Below, one piece after another: positions 12,155 through 23,706 of a DNA stretch of 64,000 nucleotides. The notes beneath the pieces are model-generated. The model was given only the letters and a program-made list of their open reading frames with translations, had not been told where the DNA came from and searched no databases. Position 1 is the first letter of the stretch, and each line of letters starts with the position of its first letter. The translations under genes and the position numbers were made by a program. Source of the stretch: Desmodus rotundus (lineage: Eukaryota > Chordata > Mammalia > Chiroptera > Phyllostomidae); contig NC_071390.1 in NCBI RefSeq assembly GCF_022682495.2, positions 151,380,583 to 151,444,582 on the forward strand, in the 5' to 3' direction.

Positions 12155-12965
12155 GGATGGAAGGGTCCAGCGTGGATGGCAGCGCCCAGGTGCACATGGC
12201 CAAAGGAATCTGGGAGGCAGATGGATTAGGGCAGCACACACCTTCGGGTCATTGCAGGGCGGCCTGGGCCTGAGCCACACACCACGATGGTGCAAAGAGC
12301 AGCTCTGGAAAGCGAACTTGCAGCCCCAACTCCTGACCCTGCTACCCCACTGAGTCTGATGGCTCTGGCGGCCCCAGGCCAGCATGTGTGTGTGTGTGTG
12401 CATATGTGTGTGTGTCAGGGTGTGGGGGTGTCCCAAGTGGCCCCCCCAGAGTCCTAAATGATGCTCTCAGCAGTCTCCTGGTCACACGGAACCAAGTATC
12501 CTCCTCCCTTCCTGCTTCCTCTCAGCGCCTCCTACAGCCCCTGGAGACCAGGAGGGCAGGTTCCAGCCTCCCACTTCACTATTTGTGTGCTCCTGTCCTG
12601 AAGGCCAAGCCTGTGGGCAGCAGAGGGATCCCCCTTGTTCAGCAGCAGAACTCTCTGGGCTGGGTCCTCAGACACTGGTCCTCGAGCTTGTTGGGAGAGG
12701 TGATCCGCCACATGGGTCCCTGCAAGGTCCTACCGGGTGTACCAGCAATGCCAGGCTCTCACCCCCTTTTTCTGGCCCCTTCTCAGGGCTGTGTCTGTGG
12801 GGAGCTGACTGAGGGGTAACATGTTCCCACAGGCCCCCAGGCAAAGAGCAGGCTTGCTTGTGAGAGAGGTGCCTCTGACACTCAGTGTTCCTGGGAAAGG
12901 ACACAGCCCTTCTTGCCCTTTCCCCGGTGTTTCCTGTGAGCACCTGCCGAGGCCAGTGAAGAATT
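12155..12965 (-). repeat. Copy 2 of the 0.8-kb inverted repeat pair
   Basis: This is the reverse complement of 2989-3820, with most sampled stretches matching at well over 90%. The spacer between the copies is about 8.3 kb. The same frames are open in both copies, as expected for recent duplicates, but the encoded peptides show no known domain and a CA tract crosses them. Both edges of homology are abrupt. Confidence 0.75.
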
Positions 12966-15900
12966 CGCAAAAGGTGCATATTGTGAGGCTCCATGGGGCT
13001 CTGTATTCTCATGTTAGTCGCACCCAGCCTCCAGCAATTCATTAAAAATCTTGCTGAACTCTTCCAGTAGGGCAACTGGAAGCATGTGCCCTGGCCAACC
13101 AAGTGCTCACAGCACACTGCTCCTTGGATGTTCCTGTGTGTCCTTGGACTTCAAGTTGGCTGCATGCATTCTCGGCTCTCTGATCAGGAAAAGTTGTGAA
13201 TTTGTAGATATTCTCGCAGATTATAGATTACTAGATTACGGGGTAAAATAATGAATTTACTGAAGATAATGATTCAGCAGTAAACAGATAAATCATCATA
13301 GAATAAGAGAAAACTCTTGGATATGAAAAATATAGTAAGGAATGAGTACTGTAGATGACTGTTGATATTCATTAGTATCCTTTCTAAACTCTACAATTCA
13401 CAACCAGGGTCACATATGACTTTGATAAAAAGACTTTAAAGTTAGGAAGGCACACATCTGATTCATATGCTGTTGGTTGCTGCTCTGGTTTGGGGGAACA
13501 TCAAAACCACAGAACTCCGCTCTCTCCCGCTGAGAGAATTTGACTCAGCTCCTCTCCAGGAAGCAGAAATTGTAAGTTTGGAAAGTACTGCTTCATTGTA
13601 AAGTTGGCATTTCTATGACTTGTCTTTACTTCTTTGATGACTAGAAAAAACTTGAGTTGCTTGCAGCACCAAGTTGGCATCTCAGAGTAGCCTTAAAATT
13701 AGTATTCATGTAACTGAACGGCATGAGAGGAGCCACGCATAGCAGGTCTCACACGTTGAGACCGCTGCCCAGAGAAGCTGGACACTGCAGTGGGTGCAGG
13801 TCCACTTGGCTTCAGAGAAGCTTCCTTCTGGCAAACGAGCACTTTGCCACCTGCCGACACCCTACAGTTACCTGGGCTGGAATCGTAGCTCCCAGACAGC
13901 CTGGCACCCCAAAACCACCTGAGCCATGCCAGGGCTCTCCTGGTCTTCTCTTAAAGCTCCTCCTTTGATCAAGCATTCCCAGAATCTCATTTACAGAAGG
14001 AAATGAGTCATAAGGATATGATGTGTCATATTTTAGCTGCTGGTGAATTTCTTGGGCACTTTCCATGTAGTGACGACTTAGGACTCAATTTGAAGTAACT
14101 GACTTTCAGTTACTATAAGATGAAGTCAGGTCAAGCAGAAATTGAAACTTGGGAAATGCAGAACATGCTCTACAGCTTTGAGGAGGGAGGGAGGAAAGGT
14201 CAAGATCTGTGTCGCTGGTTCCCACGTTGGCCAGCTTTTCATCAGAGAAACAAATAATAAATTCATATAATTTCATGTGTCTTCAAAGCAACGGATAAAT
14301 AAATACCAAGAAGCTTTGATTCCCCCAATAACGAAAGGGGTCCAACAGGAAAGAATCTGATACGACAATATAATGTGCTGTCTATAATCATCCTTCCCCC
14401 TAAGGAACTGGGGTTTGGACCAGATAGGGTGGTGGGCAGAGCAGGGCTTTGAAGAGAGCGGACTCCTACTGCTTACAGAAACGGGTAGTTACTCGCCGTC
14501 TCCGCCAAGCTCTGCCAAGACCCTAAGATTCTTCTCCTTGGTCAGCAGCCTCCCCTCCACCAGGAGGCCCGTTTATTTTTTCTGTTGGCATCTTTTCATC
14601 AATTGTATTGCCACCTCTTGGTGACAACCACAGACTGTTTTCCTTAAAAGCTTAAAGCTCTCTCCTGCCTCTATTGCCATCTTTGTGTACACTCTCTGAG
14701 AGTCTGACACTGAGTCCCCACCCATCCCTACACCCCTCTTTCCAAAAGGAACATTCAGCTCCAACTGAGTTGGTGTCTTTCTGGTCTACCATTTATAAGT
14801 GGCTGATGCCACTTAAACCTAACAGGCACAAGACCTCCCATTCAGAGGTCCTTCTAAATTCTTCAATCTACTTCCTGCTCTGCATGTTTATAAACTTTAA
14901 TGCCTGTTTCCAATTTCACATAGGAATGCTGCCTAATGTACAATTAAAATTTGTTGATACAATGACTACACTGTAACTCTGAAAACCAACCTTGCTGCGG
15001 GAAGAACAAGGTCTCGAAGGATGTAGGAGCACTAAGACATGCAGAATGGGCTGCTGGGAGACACCTCATCTTCTACTCAATGATTTTGGGGCGCGTATGA
15101 TAGGATTAATACCCTTGTTAAATCCTACTCTCAAGATGGACTACTTAGCAGCCATCACAGGTCATGAAGCCCAAATAAGTAAGAACCAAGGAGAGAGAAA
15201 ATACCATGGCTTTCACTATCTGTACTACTGGAAGCCGGCCCGAAACTTTTTAGGGACTTGTTCATTGGTGCTGAGTTCAGCTGCAGCTCTCTTTACCATC
15301 ACACATTTATGGAGAGATTTCTAGAGAACAAACCATTCAGAGTCAGGCCAGTCTGAGATGCCCCCGCTGGAAAGTGCCAGAGGGAGAAACAAACGCCTTT
15401 CAGCTTCTTTTCTCGAGGCCAGGATTCATCACAGTCCACATTCTTCAGTGATTGCAAAGAAATCTCTTTCAAAGGACTGAATATATTTTGTCAGGAGAAG
15501 GGATTTACATTTTAAATGATGTTTTTAAAAATTTCCATTTAATGACTAGAGTCATTTTTGTTTTTCAGCTTCCAATTAGTATTCTCGGCATAGCCTCCTT
15601 ACTTACCACAATTTCTAAGCAAGTCCTTCTACATACATGGGATGGTTTTATTTTTTGTTAAGGCAATTGAAGGTAAATGCCAGGAACGAATTCAGTAGGA
15701 AAAAACAACCCAAACTATTTTCTGCTGAGTGTGTTAAAAGTGGTCAACGTGTCCTGTTTTGTACTATGTTCTGCCCTACAGGCGTGGGTAAGTAGAGAGG
15801 ACCTGAGAACTTGAACTATTATTTCTTCATCTGACAGGGTTATTTTTTTTTTTTCTTTCTAGCTGTAACAAGTTCCAAAGGTTACACCTTCTAAGAGAAT

Positions 15901-17012
15901 CATAAAAGCTTTACTCGAAGCTTCTGCCCAAAAGTTCTCCTTCGCCTCAGGATTTGGGGATAACACTCAGATGAGTCAGCTACATAGGATGCAACCCAAC
16001 ACAACAACACGGAAAACATGTTCTACCTCCCTGCAGGTTCAAACCAATTAAGAGTTGCTTTCCAGAAAAACGTAGCTTACCACCCACATTTCTGTAGCCC
16101 GGGATCGAACTCATGATCTTCCTCTTCTGTGGGTCAGGCTTTCCACTTCTCAGGTCGCTTTCCTCTTCATCCTGTTATTTCCAAAACCTGTCTTTAAAAA
16201 CGCCCTTCCTTCAGAGCAACCTTCCGTGAACGGCGCCACAGCGGGGTTTTTATCTTGAGCAGACATCGTGACTTACTCTCTCCCCAGTCGGTTCCCCCGT
16301 TCCAATGACACTGCTGGAGAACTTTACTTCTGCTCCTGTTAATTTTTATGTAAACTTCTGCCCAGAGGATACATTTATGTTCCTATGTTCTACTGCTGAA
16401 TAATAGAAATACACAGTAATAATAGCACCTCCTGACTTTCTACCGTCACTGCAGCCAAGGTTAAAATCCCGTCCATTCACCGCCCACTCCTTTCTACCAA
16501 TTTAGGATTAAGCTTTCTCCTTTATCTCCACCCACCATCCATCTCCTCTCTTTGTGGGTGTCAGCAAGAATGTTCTCCTAGTGTGATCCTCAGCTTTTCA
16601 CCCAAATCATAATTGATAGAACCGTCTACATCACCAATGTAAAACAGTGGACCTGGACTGTTTGTTAGAAACTGGTTTTTCTTACTCCCTGTTGCTTTCA
16701 AGCTTCTAAAAATCTGAAAGTCTGTATCAGTCCTTCCTGGTTTTACTCATCTTTACGTGATTTTTCAGTTCGTGACCATTCCTTGTCAAGTACGGCCTCT
16801 GTGGCTTGCCTGCTTCCTCCCTCCACACACACTCACCTCTCTGGGCATCCACCCGGTGCCAGAGGTCCTGCTGCCAGGGAGCTGAGAGTGGGGCCCCTTC
16901 AAAGAGTGGCCAGCAGGGCTGACACACGTTCACAGACTAACCGGGCGGGAGCCTTGGAGGTAGTGGAAGTGGTCATTTTCGCTTGGCTCCTGGCGCTATC
17001 AGCTCAGTGTTT
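12966..17012. other. Intergenic, nothing recognised
   Basis: About 4 kb without a recognisable exon, repeat family or RNA gene. Open frames are all short. Diverged old repeats could be present below my ability to recognise them. Confidence 0.35.
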
Positions 17013-17027
17013 AGAAATACACAACAA

Positions 17028-17304
17028 TGGAGATCACATAGAGGGTTGTCAATAGGGGAGTGGGAGGGGGAGAGGGGCAAAAAGGTACAGAGAATAAGTA
17101 GCATAGATGATAGGTGGAAAATAGACAGGGGGAGGGTAAAAATAGTGTAGGAAATGTAGAAGCCAAAGAACTTACAAGTATGACCCATGGACATGAACTA
17201 TAGGGGGGGAATGTGGGAGGGAGGGGGTGGGCAGGATGGAGTGGAGTGGGGGGGGGAATGGGACAACTGTAATAGCATAATCAATAAATATATTTTTTTA
17301 AAAA
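17028..17304 (+). mobile_element. HAL1/L1 3' end, 5'-truncated, with perfect TSD
   Basis: This matches the 3' tails of the HAL1 copies ending at 29746 and near 52345: 'gagggttgtcaataggggag', 'gacccatggacatgaacta', a G-rich block, then 'aatagcataatcaataaata' and a T/A-rich tail. The 15-bp duplication AGAAATACACAACAA flanks it exactly (17013-17027 and 17305-17319), the signature of target-primed reverse transcription. Confidence 0.9.
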
Positions 17305-17319
17305 AGAAATACACAACAA

Positions 17320-17884
17320 ACGGTGGTATATTTTTTTTAAGTTACTATTTGTTCAAGGAGTGTTTGCACTGTACTGAGTTCTAGATGAAGAGACTACAGA
17401 GAGATGACAACCGAGCGCAATGCTTATGCCTGGGTGAAGAATAAAACAGTAGCTGTCAAACGGGCACAAACGGGAGATTCTAGTCCAGGCCGTGTACTGG
17501 GTCACAGTGCGAGGTCAGTGTTCAATGTCTTGAAGGTGATCACTGTTTTGTGGTTATAAGAACGCCTTTGTTTGCAAATACGAGGTATAAAGTGTCATAT
17601 GTAATTTACTCTCAGGGGCTCAGAAAAAAATATATCTATTATAGAGAAATACACGCACAGTCAGAGCGGCGTAGAAATGTGGCAAAATGTTAAAAACTGG
17701 AAAATCTAGGCGAGAGGGGTATGGATGTTCATTATATTATTGTTGCATTTTTTTCTTGTGCTTTGAAATTTTTCAATATAAAAAGTTGGGAAGACAAAAA
17801 TAGTAACAAACAAAATACTTCAAAAGTACCTTGAGTGATTCTGGGGAAAAAAAGCCAGAGAAGAATAATTCACAAAGCAGTTCT
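17320..17884. other. Intergenic between HAL1 end and DCUN1D4 3' end
   Basis: AT-rich DNA with no recognised feature, immediately downstream of the proposed DCUN1D4 cleavage site. Confidence 0.4.
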
Positions 17885-20800
17885 GAAACCAAACACAAAT
17901 ACTTTTTATTCATGGGCTATCATCTTACATCAATTCCGTTAAAACCTAAACCAGTTTGCTGTACTCAGGTCAGGTGGCATAACAGTGTCTGAGTTAGGCT
18001 GGGAGTCACAGGACTTGCACACGCGCGTGGATGTGATGCAAATACTGACGACACGAAGCGTTCACAGTTACAGGTTAGCTGCTGTTCCTTTAACAGTAAC
18101 CCCCCGAAGGAAATTATTTTATGAAAAAAGCAACCCACGTTTTGGTCTCATTTACAGACATCCAACATTTTTGTTGGTCGATGAATTCTATACATTTATT
18201 ATACAACGTAACATATTAAAGAATAAAAGATAAGGCTTACAGAGGTATTTTAGCAGTTGTAAGAATAAAAACCAAGGGCACAAACAAACTTTTAAAGCTT
18301 TCTGTATAAACTTCAAAAGCACTGTTAAAATGGAGACTGAGAGGCAACAGAAATCTGCTGTTAAACCAGAAGGTCTATCTAGTCAGATTTATAAAGAACT
18401 TAATTCAGAGTTCATGCTTCAAAACAGCTGCATGTAACATTACAGTGGGTGTGTACGGCAAACGAAATGATGAAGTTTCTGCCCCACCGCAGCAGTAAAC
18501 ATCTCAAGGTCGTGTTCCCTTACGACGGAGTATTGCCACGTGGAGTTCAAAATACAGTGCATGGGGAGGAAGGGTGTAGACTCGGGTCATAGAGAAAACC
18601 AGAAGAAGGCACCCTGATTTATTTAATGTTAGCCAGTAATAAGTGCTTGATGACTGCTCGGTTTTATGTAACTGAGGGACATTTTAAAGAAAAGGTATCT
18701 TATTATCTGATCCCTTTCCTGCCCCTTAAAAATAACTGGATAAAATCAAGAAAACCAAGGGCAGGCACTCTGCCATCAGAGGTTTGTTTTTCAAGGGAGT
18801 TTAAAGATTATTTGGAGTTTTCTACATATGCAAGATAATCTCTTTAGAGTACTTTCATGTAATACCTCATGAAATAGTAACTTGGGTTGTCCCCCATCAC
18901 CAAATGGTCACTGCGGATGAAATGTAGCATCTCCCCTGTAACAGTCCTTTGTTTTAGGGTTAACTGTGCTTAGTGTTTAAGAGTCTCTAATCTCTAACAA
19001 TAACTTAAAATAATTTAATCTATGATTTATATCTATATATTCATTTCCGATTTATAGTTGACCAAATTTCAAAACTGCTGACTTTACATTATTATTATTT
19101 TTTTAACTTCAAGAGACATCTCTGAAAATGAATCAAGTTGTCCACAGGTCTGAACCTGTGGCCAGTCGCCCCTGGAACGGCGCCGTCGGAACGGAGCTCC
19201 TTCCAACACGTTGGTCTCCAGAGCTATGCCTGCCGTGGACTCTCCTGTTCTTTTTAGGCATTAATGTGAGCAAATTGGTATGAACTTATACGGTCAAGGT
19301 GAGTCTGCGATTCCTAAACAAGGAATGACTGAGTATGCTCAATCACTAGAGGTTTTCAAACTCCTGGTTTATTTCACAGCAAACTGAACCTTTCTACTTG
19401 GTAGAAAAAGGAAGTAATTCTACCAGACCATGATTCGGTATGTGCGCACACACTGTATATACATACAAAATTTCTGGTTTTGGTGGTTCGGTTACAGAAA
19501 AAAAAAAAGAAAATCTGAACACTGCTTGCAAAGAAACTGTGAAATAGTGGTCAAGAGTAGCATTGCCGTGTGCTTTTCTCATTTAATGGCATTTAAAGGT
19601 TCACATTTACTCCAGATTTTCCAGCCAGATTTTGAAATGATCCGAACCTCCTCCCACCGCTATGCGTTCGGCCATGACCTTGCTCACAGCAGTGGCACTC
19701 ACTAATTCAAACGCCCCGTGAGCTTTTTTACCAGGTTGAAATCATCAGACCTTTGTGTTTTCACAAAACTTTCGGGGCTAAATTAGTCATTCAATAGCAC
19801 CAGATAGTTGAGGGGAAAAAATGCCATCTATACATTTCCTAAAAATAGTAAGGCAAGGGGAGGAAAAAAAAAAAAAGACATAAAATACAAACCTAAAACT
19901 CCTGTCCTGTTTCCTCATCCACATAAATAAAGGCTACCACCTCTGCGTACAAGTTACTCAGGTAACGTCGAGTGCTCTCCAGGAAAGGTCCTACTGTGTG
20001 ACAGGGTTAGCACAATGCTGGTGGTTTCGTGTCCACTGCCTGCAGCGGACATTCTGCCAGGGAAAAGCCTAGCGTGAAGGAAACAAAAAGGAGAACAAAA
20101 ACAAAACAAAAACACCTCTCACTTATAATAGAGTTCTTTTTCCAAAAAACTAGAAAATTAGATACCACGAGAGCTTAACTAAAACTTCAAGCCACAACTA
20201 AAATTGCTCTGCAATTATAAAATGCCGGCAAACCACTGGGTTTCCATGGAGGCGGCAAAGCAAATTTTACTCAGAATGGCACAGAAGCATCAGCAGACCA
20301 AACACAGACGAGAATGCAAAAGAGAAAGAAAAACCACTGGAGAAAGTTTGTGAGTTTATAACTATTCCATTTTTTAAAAATGGTGCAATTTTAGTTTTCT
20401 CATTTGTACCTATGTTCAAACTACTACAGCTTTTTAACATTAAACAATAAAAACCTATACCTTACATGGTGGAAATGACTGGTGACATGGGGCATGTCTA
20501 TACGTTCAAAGAATGATCAGTCTCATCATTTAAAATGCTCACATTCGGGAAACCAAATTATATTTGGCATATGCCTCTGCAAAGTTATAACTCCCACCCT
20601 CTTCCAAAAGTTGGCCTCTTGAACAATAAGGTGAAACCTGGCAACATTTACTTATGGTTAACAGTTGTTCTGTCTTGTTTTCTGAAATGCTACATCTGAG
20701 ACCAAATAAAGTATAATCGGTTCATTTGAAAAAAGGGACTAGAAATATGCCACAAAAATTATTTTTACAATGCATTTTTGCAGAAATAATCTCTAGGTGA

Positions 20801-21099
20801 AGCTTTTTCTTTTTATACACATATACAAAATTTAAACAGCAATATACACATAATCACAGTGAGGACGTTGGCAAATTCACCAATCTGTAGTGTAAATACA
20901 AACTGCAAAGCAGCCTTCCAAGAGAACAATGCTACACAGCAGGCAGAGCTGGCCCATTCAATAGCAAACACCAAAAAGTCCCTGCAAAAGGGAGACAGTG
21001 CAAGAAAAGCAGCATGCGCTTTGATACAAACAGCAATTTATGGCTAATGGTTGACATAACTGTGGTAACAGTGACTCTCGCGCTGCTATGCATAAAGTC
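17885..21099 (-). other. DCUN1D4: DCUN1D4 3' untranslated region (predicted)
   Basis: About 3.2 kb follow the TAG stop. The stretch is AT-rich and, unlike the flanks, has no recognised SINE, LINE or DNA-transposon insertion, which fits purifying selection on a long 3' UTR. Several AATAAA hexamers allow alternative polyadenylation. The start is fixed by the stop codon; the end is inferred. Confidence 0.55.
17905..17910 (-). terminator. DCUN1D4: Candidate poly(A) signal AATAAA of DCUN1D4
   Basis: On the minus strand AATAAA is followed within 25 bases by a GU-rich stretch (GTATTTGTGTTTGGTTT), a good cleavage context. Other AATAAA copies upstream in the UTR (near 18187, 18617 and 19368) could give shorter 3' UTRs. 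The choice of this distal site is an inference from the repeat-poor stretch ending here. Confidence 0.5.
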
Positions 21100-21155
21100 C
21101 TAGGACATCTGTTTGTCTTTATACCACTCCACAAACTCGTCCAACAACACCGGCC
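21100..21155 (-). CDS. DCUN1D4: DCUN1D4 terminal coding exon
   Basis: The minus strand reads a CT-rich tract, AG, then GG completing a Trp codon split with the previous exon. It continues [17 protein letters not shown] and stops at TAG (21102-21100). This is the conserved C-terminus of DCN1-like proteins 4 and 5, and the WYKDKQMS ending points to DCUN1D4 rather than DCUN1D5. By alignment with DCUN1D1, the first Asp of LLDEF is one of the three acidic/Ala (DAD) patch residues that contact the cullin WHB domain. The acceptor pyrimidine tract is a (CT)n microsatellite. Confidence 0.96.
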
Positions 21156-21285
21156 CTGGAGAGAGAGAGAGAGAGAGAAAACAACACGGCTCTGAGGCTT
21201 TTCACAATGAGAAGGATGGGCAAATGCACAGTGGGGGGTGGGGCGGCAGGGGGGGAGGTAAGGGGACACAGGCACCGGTACTTAC
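21156..21285 (-). other. DCUN1D4: DCUN1D4 last intron, 130 nt
   Basis: The intron is very short next to the others (2-14 kb). It starts GTAAGT and ends in a (CT)n tract plus CAG. Its first half is C-rich on the transcribed sense, and so G-rich on the plus strand at about 21232-21265, where runs of G could form a quadruplex. Confidence 0.9.
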
Positions 21286-21388
21286 ACGCGCCATCTTCGT
21301 CATAGTTGCTGAGGTCAAGGTTAATTGTTCTGCTAAACTCTAGCACATTGCACCACTGGTCTTTGTTAATAACTTTGTATTTTGATTG
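21286..21388 (-). CDS. DCUN1D4: DCUN1D4 penultimate coding exon
   Basis: 103 nt encode 34 residues beginning [12 protein letters not shown] and ending SNYDEDGA, plus the first base of a split Trp codon. The acceptor is CAG and the donor is GTAAGT. The exon lies in the PONY/DCUN1 (DCN1-type) domain, an EF-hand-like fold that binds the acetylated N-terminus of the NEDD8 E2 and the cullin WHB domain. The Asp of NKDQW and the Ala of DGA correspond by alignment to DAD-patch residues of DCUN1D1, so the cullin-binding surface looks intact. Confidence 0.97.
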
Positions 21389-21639
21389 CTGATGGAGGGA
21401 AAAGTAGTATGAATTACTGACACAATTAACAAATGGGACAGCTTCAATTGCTGTGTGAATCAACTTAATACAGTTCATAAAGGTTAACTCTTCCCATTTG
21501 CTGTGTTAGGCACCGGTCTAGGAGGACAGCGAGAGAGCAGGAGTAGAACTTAAGATGAGGATTTGCACTACAAAAATATTACAGGGGCCCAACACAAATG
21601 ATAAGCACATAAAGGAAATACAATTTTATATCACTAGAG

Positions 21640-21790
21640 GTGACATTTCTAGACTACAGGAGCCCATTTATATAAGGTGAGGATAATGCCTACTTCATAG
21701 AGATGCTGCAAGGATTAAGAGACAATTGATGCAATTTATGTAAAGTTCTTCATCCCTGCTTGGCACACAGAAAGTGCTAAGCAAAGAGCA
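21640..21790 (+). repeat. MIR SINE fragment
   Basis: 'gataatgcctacttcataga', 'gctgcaaggattaagagac' and 'gcttggcacacagaaagtgc' follow the MIR 3' half. Confidence 0.75.
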
Positions 21791-22755
21791 GCTCCCAAGG
21801 ACAAGCCCTGACGGGAGCAGGGCGCTCTCTGTCACGCTGTGGGCTGAGGGCGCCTGCAGTAGCGGGCGACCGGAGAAGGACTGACTGCGCGCTACGGGCG
21901 GTCTCAGACTCGGTGCTGCAGCCACAGAAGAAACGGCTGTTCTGGTAAGTCAGAACTGGAATCTGATCATAAGAGCAATCAGGAGGGCCATGGAGTACTT
22001 TTCTGTTCCTCTTAGATGAGAAATATGCCACATGTGTACTTTAAAATAGAGTATTCTTGTATAAAGATTTGAAAATAAAAGCCAGATCCAACAATTTTAA
22101 GCCCTAACCACTAACATCAGAAACACTGGAAAGCAATACAAGCACACACAAAAAACAAGAGAGTTGAGCCTATGGTTTGGAGGACGCAAACAACAAGAAA
22201 AGCTAAAAATGAAAGAATTACTGTCTCCTTTTAAAAGGAAGTGAAAACTAGTAAGAAAGAGAACAAAGCTACAGATTTAACTTTCTAAGCAACTAAAAGC
22301 AAGAGCCAGTCAGTGAAGCAGTTGCTGGGGCTCCTGGAATCGCGCAGAGTTGCGAGGTCGTTCGGCTTCTGAACCCTTCACACTCAGGCCCAAATTCTGC
22401 TAGAGGTCTGTGGACAGGAACCTGTCTCTACGCATTTTCCAAATAAAGTTAACACTTCAGGGAGTTGTCAGAGAAATCAGAACAGATCATTTGTAGATGT
22501 GAACTGTTATGCAAACAAATACTCCTTATGTTAAAACTAGTTTCTATAACTTCCTTGAGGAGTTCCAGTTAGTAATGTGACAAGCAATTTTTAATAATAG
22601 TCCTTAAAGAATCATATCAGTTGGAAGTTTTTCCAGACAATTACACAAAGTAAAGTGTAAGAAAGATTATTTCAAGAATAAAGCTGGAGTTAGGGTAATG
22701 CTCAGGATTTTCTCAGACACAACACCCTCATCCTTTCAAGCAAAGGACGTTTTTT

Positions 22756-22880
22756 TTAAAAATATTTTTCTTATTTTACCTATTTATTTTTTTATTGTTG
22801 TTCAATTATAGTTGTCTGCACTTTCCCCCTACCCCAGCCAAACCCACCTCCCTTCCTTGCTTCCACCCTCCCCCTTGGTT
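22756..22880 (-). mobile_element. Bat L1 3' end, severely 5'-truncated
   Basis: On the minus strand a G-rich run is followed by a 3' tail resembling bat L1 ends (ACAACTATAATTGAACAACA, then A-rich). Near-identical flanks CAAAGGAC(G/A)TTTTT at 22741-22755 and from 22881 look like the target duplication. Confidence 0.7.
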
Positions 22881-23601
22881 CAAAGGACATTTTTAAAGGG
22901 GTGGGGCAAAACCAAAAAAAAAAAAAAACAACAGGGGGGTTTGGCGCTGGAGAACAAGAAGATGCTACTTACATGTGACAACCCTAGTAACTCAGACTTA
23001 CATCTCAGGGACTTTCAACGCCTACGGCATTACACTGCGTCAGAACCAGCTCCCCATTATTGGCAGCTCAAAGTTTTTTATTATTAGTACTTAAACAAAC
23101 AATGATGAGATGAAGTGCTGGATTATTTCCTAATACAAATGTGAAGAAAATTTAAACTGAAGAAGATTTGTGTCAGTCTGCCTAACGCTTAGATTGATTC
23201 AAGGTCCCCAAGCTACTTGGAGATAAGAGTAAAGGCAACTACATTACACACTTCTTTTAATAAGAAGACCGAAGGCTATTTTTGAATCTTTGCTTAATGA
23301 AAAGTGGAAATTCACTTAAAGCCACAAAGGAAAGCGAATCTTGCTTTACGAAAGGAGAGGAAAGGACAGAACGGCAGCTGTCTCTGATGTGTTTGTGCTG
23401 GGAGCGAGGAGACACAGTAGCAAATGCACACACAGGCAGCTGCAGAGAAAACGGAGCTGCTGATTGACAGCAGTTATGTCACCGTAGTTTCTACAGACAG
23501 AAAAGTGTAACGAACAAAAAATCACAGAAAATGGTTAAATAAAGTACACTTGGTAGTTCTAAGCAAGCAAAAACACATTCGATAAAATAACAATTTGGTA
23601 C

Positions 23602-23706
23602 CTCTAAGAACTGGTGAAAAACTGGAAAAAGGGGCCAGATTTTTCCTAATAACAGTCCCAACATGCACTTGGCAGTGTTTATGTCTAGGCTGCGCTGGTC
23701 CTTTTC
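23602..23706 (-). CDS. DCUN1D4: DCUN1D4 coding exon (third from last)
   Basis: 105 nt, exactly 35 codons in phase 0, from [16 protein letters not shown] through [15 protein letters not shown]. The acceptor is ACAG and the donor GTACCA. This is the central part of the PONY domain, where helices form the pocket for the acetyl-Met N-terminus of UBE2M/UBE2F in family members. The sequence is DCUN1D4-like: the paralogue D5 differs at several positions here. No disabling change is seen. Confidence 0.97.

Larger units (their letters stand above)
21389..23601 (-). other. DCUN1D4: DCUN1D4 intron (2.2 kb)
   Basis: This intron contains a MIR (21640-21790) and a truncated L1 3' end (22756-22880). The remainder has no recognised feature. 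Confidence 0.85.

Noticed and set aside
1..17880. LRRC66 or SGCB, the next genes in the mammalian gene order beyond the DCUN1D4 3' end
   Set aside because: I saw no matching leucine-rich-repeat or sarcoglycan coding exons. In other mammals the next gene lies tens of kilobases away, so absence here is expected.
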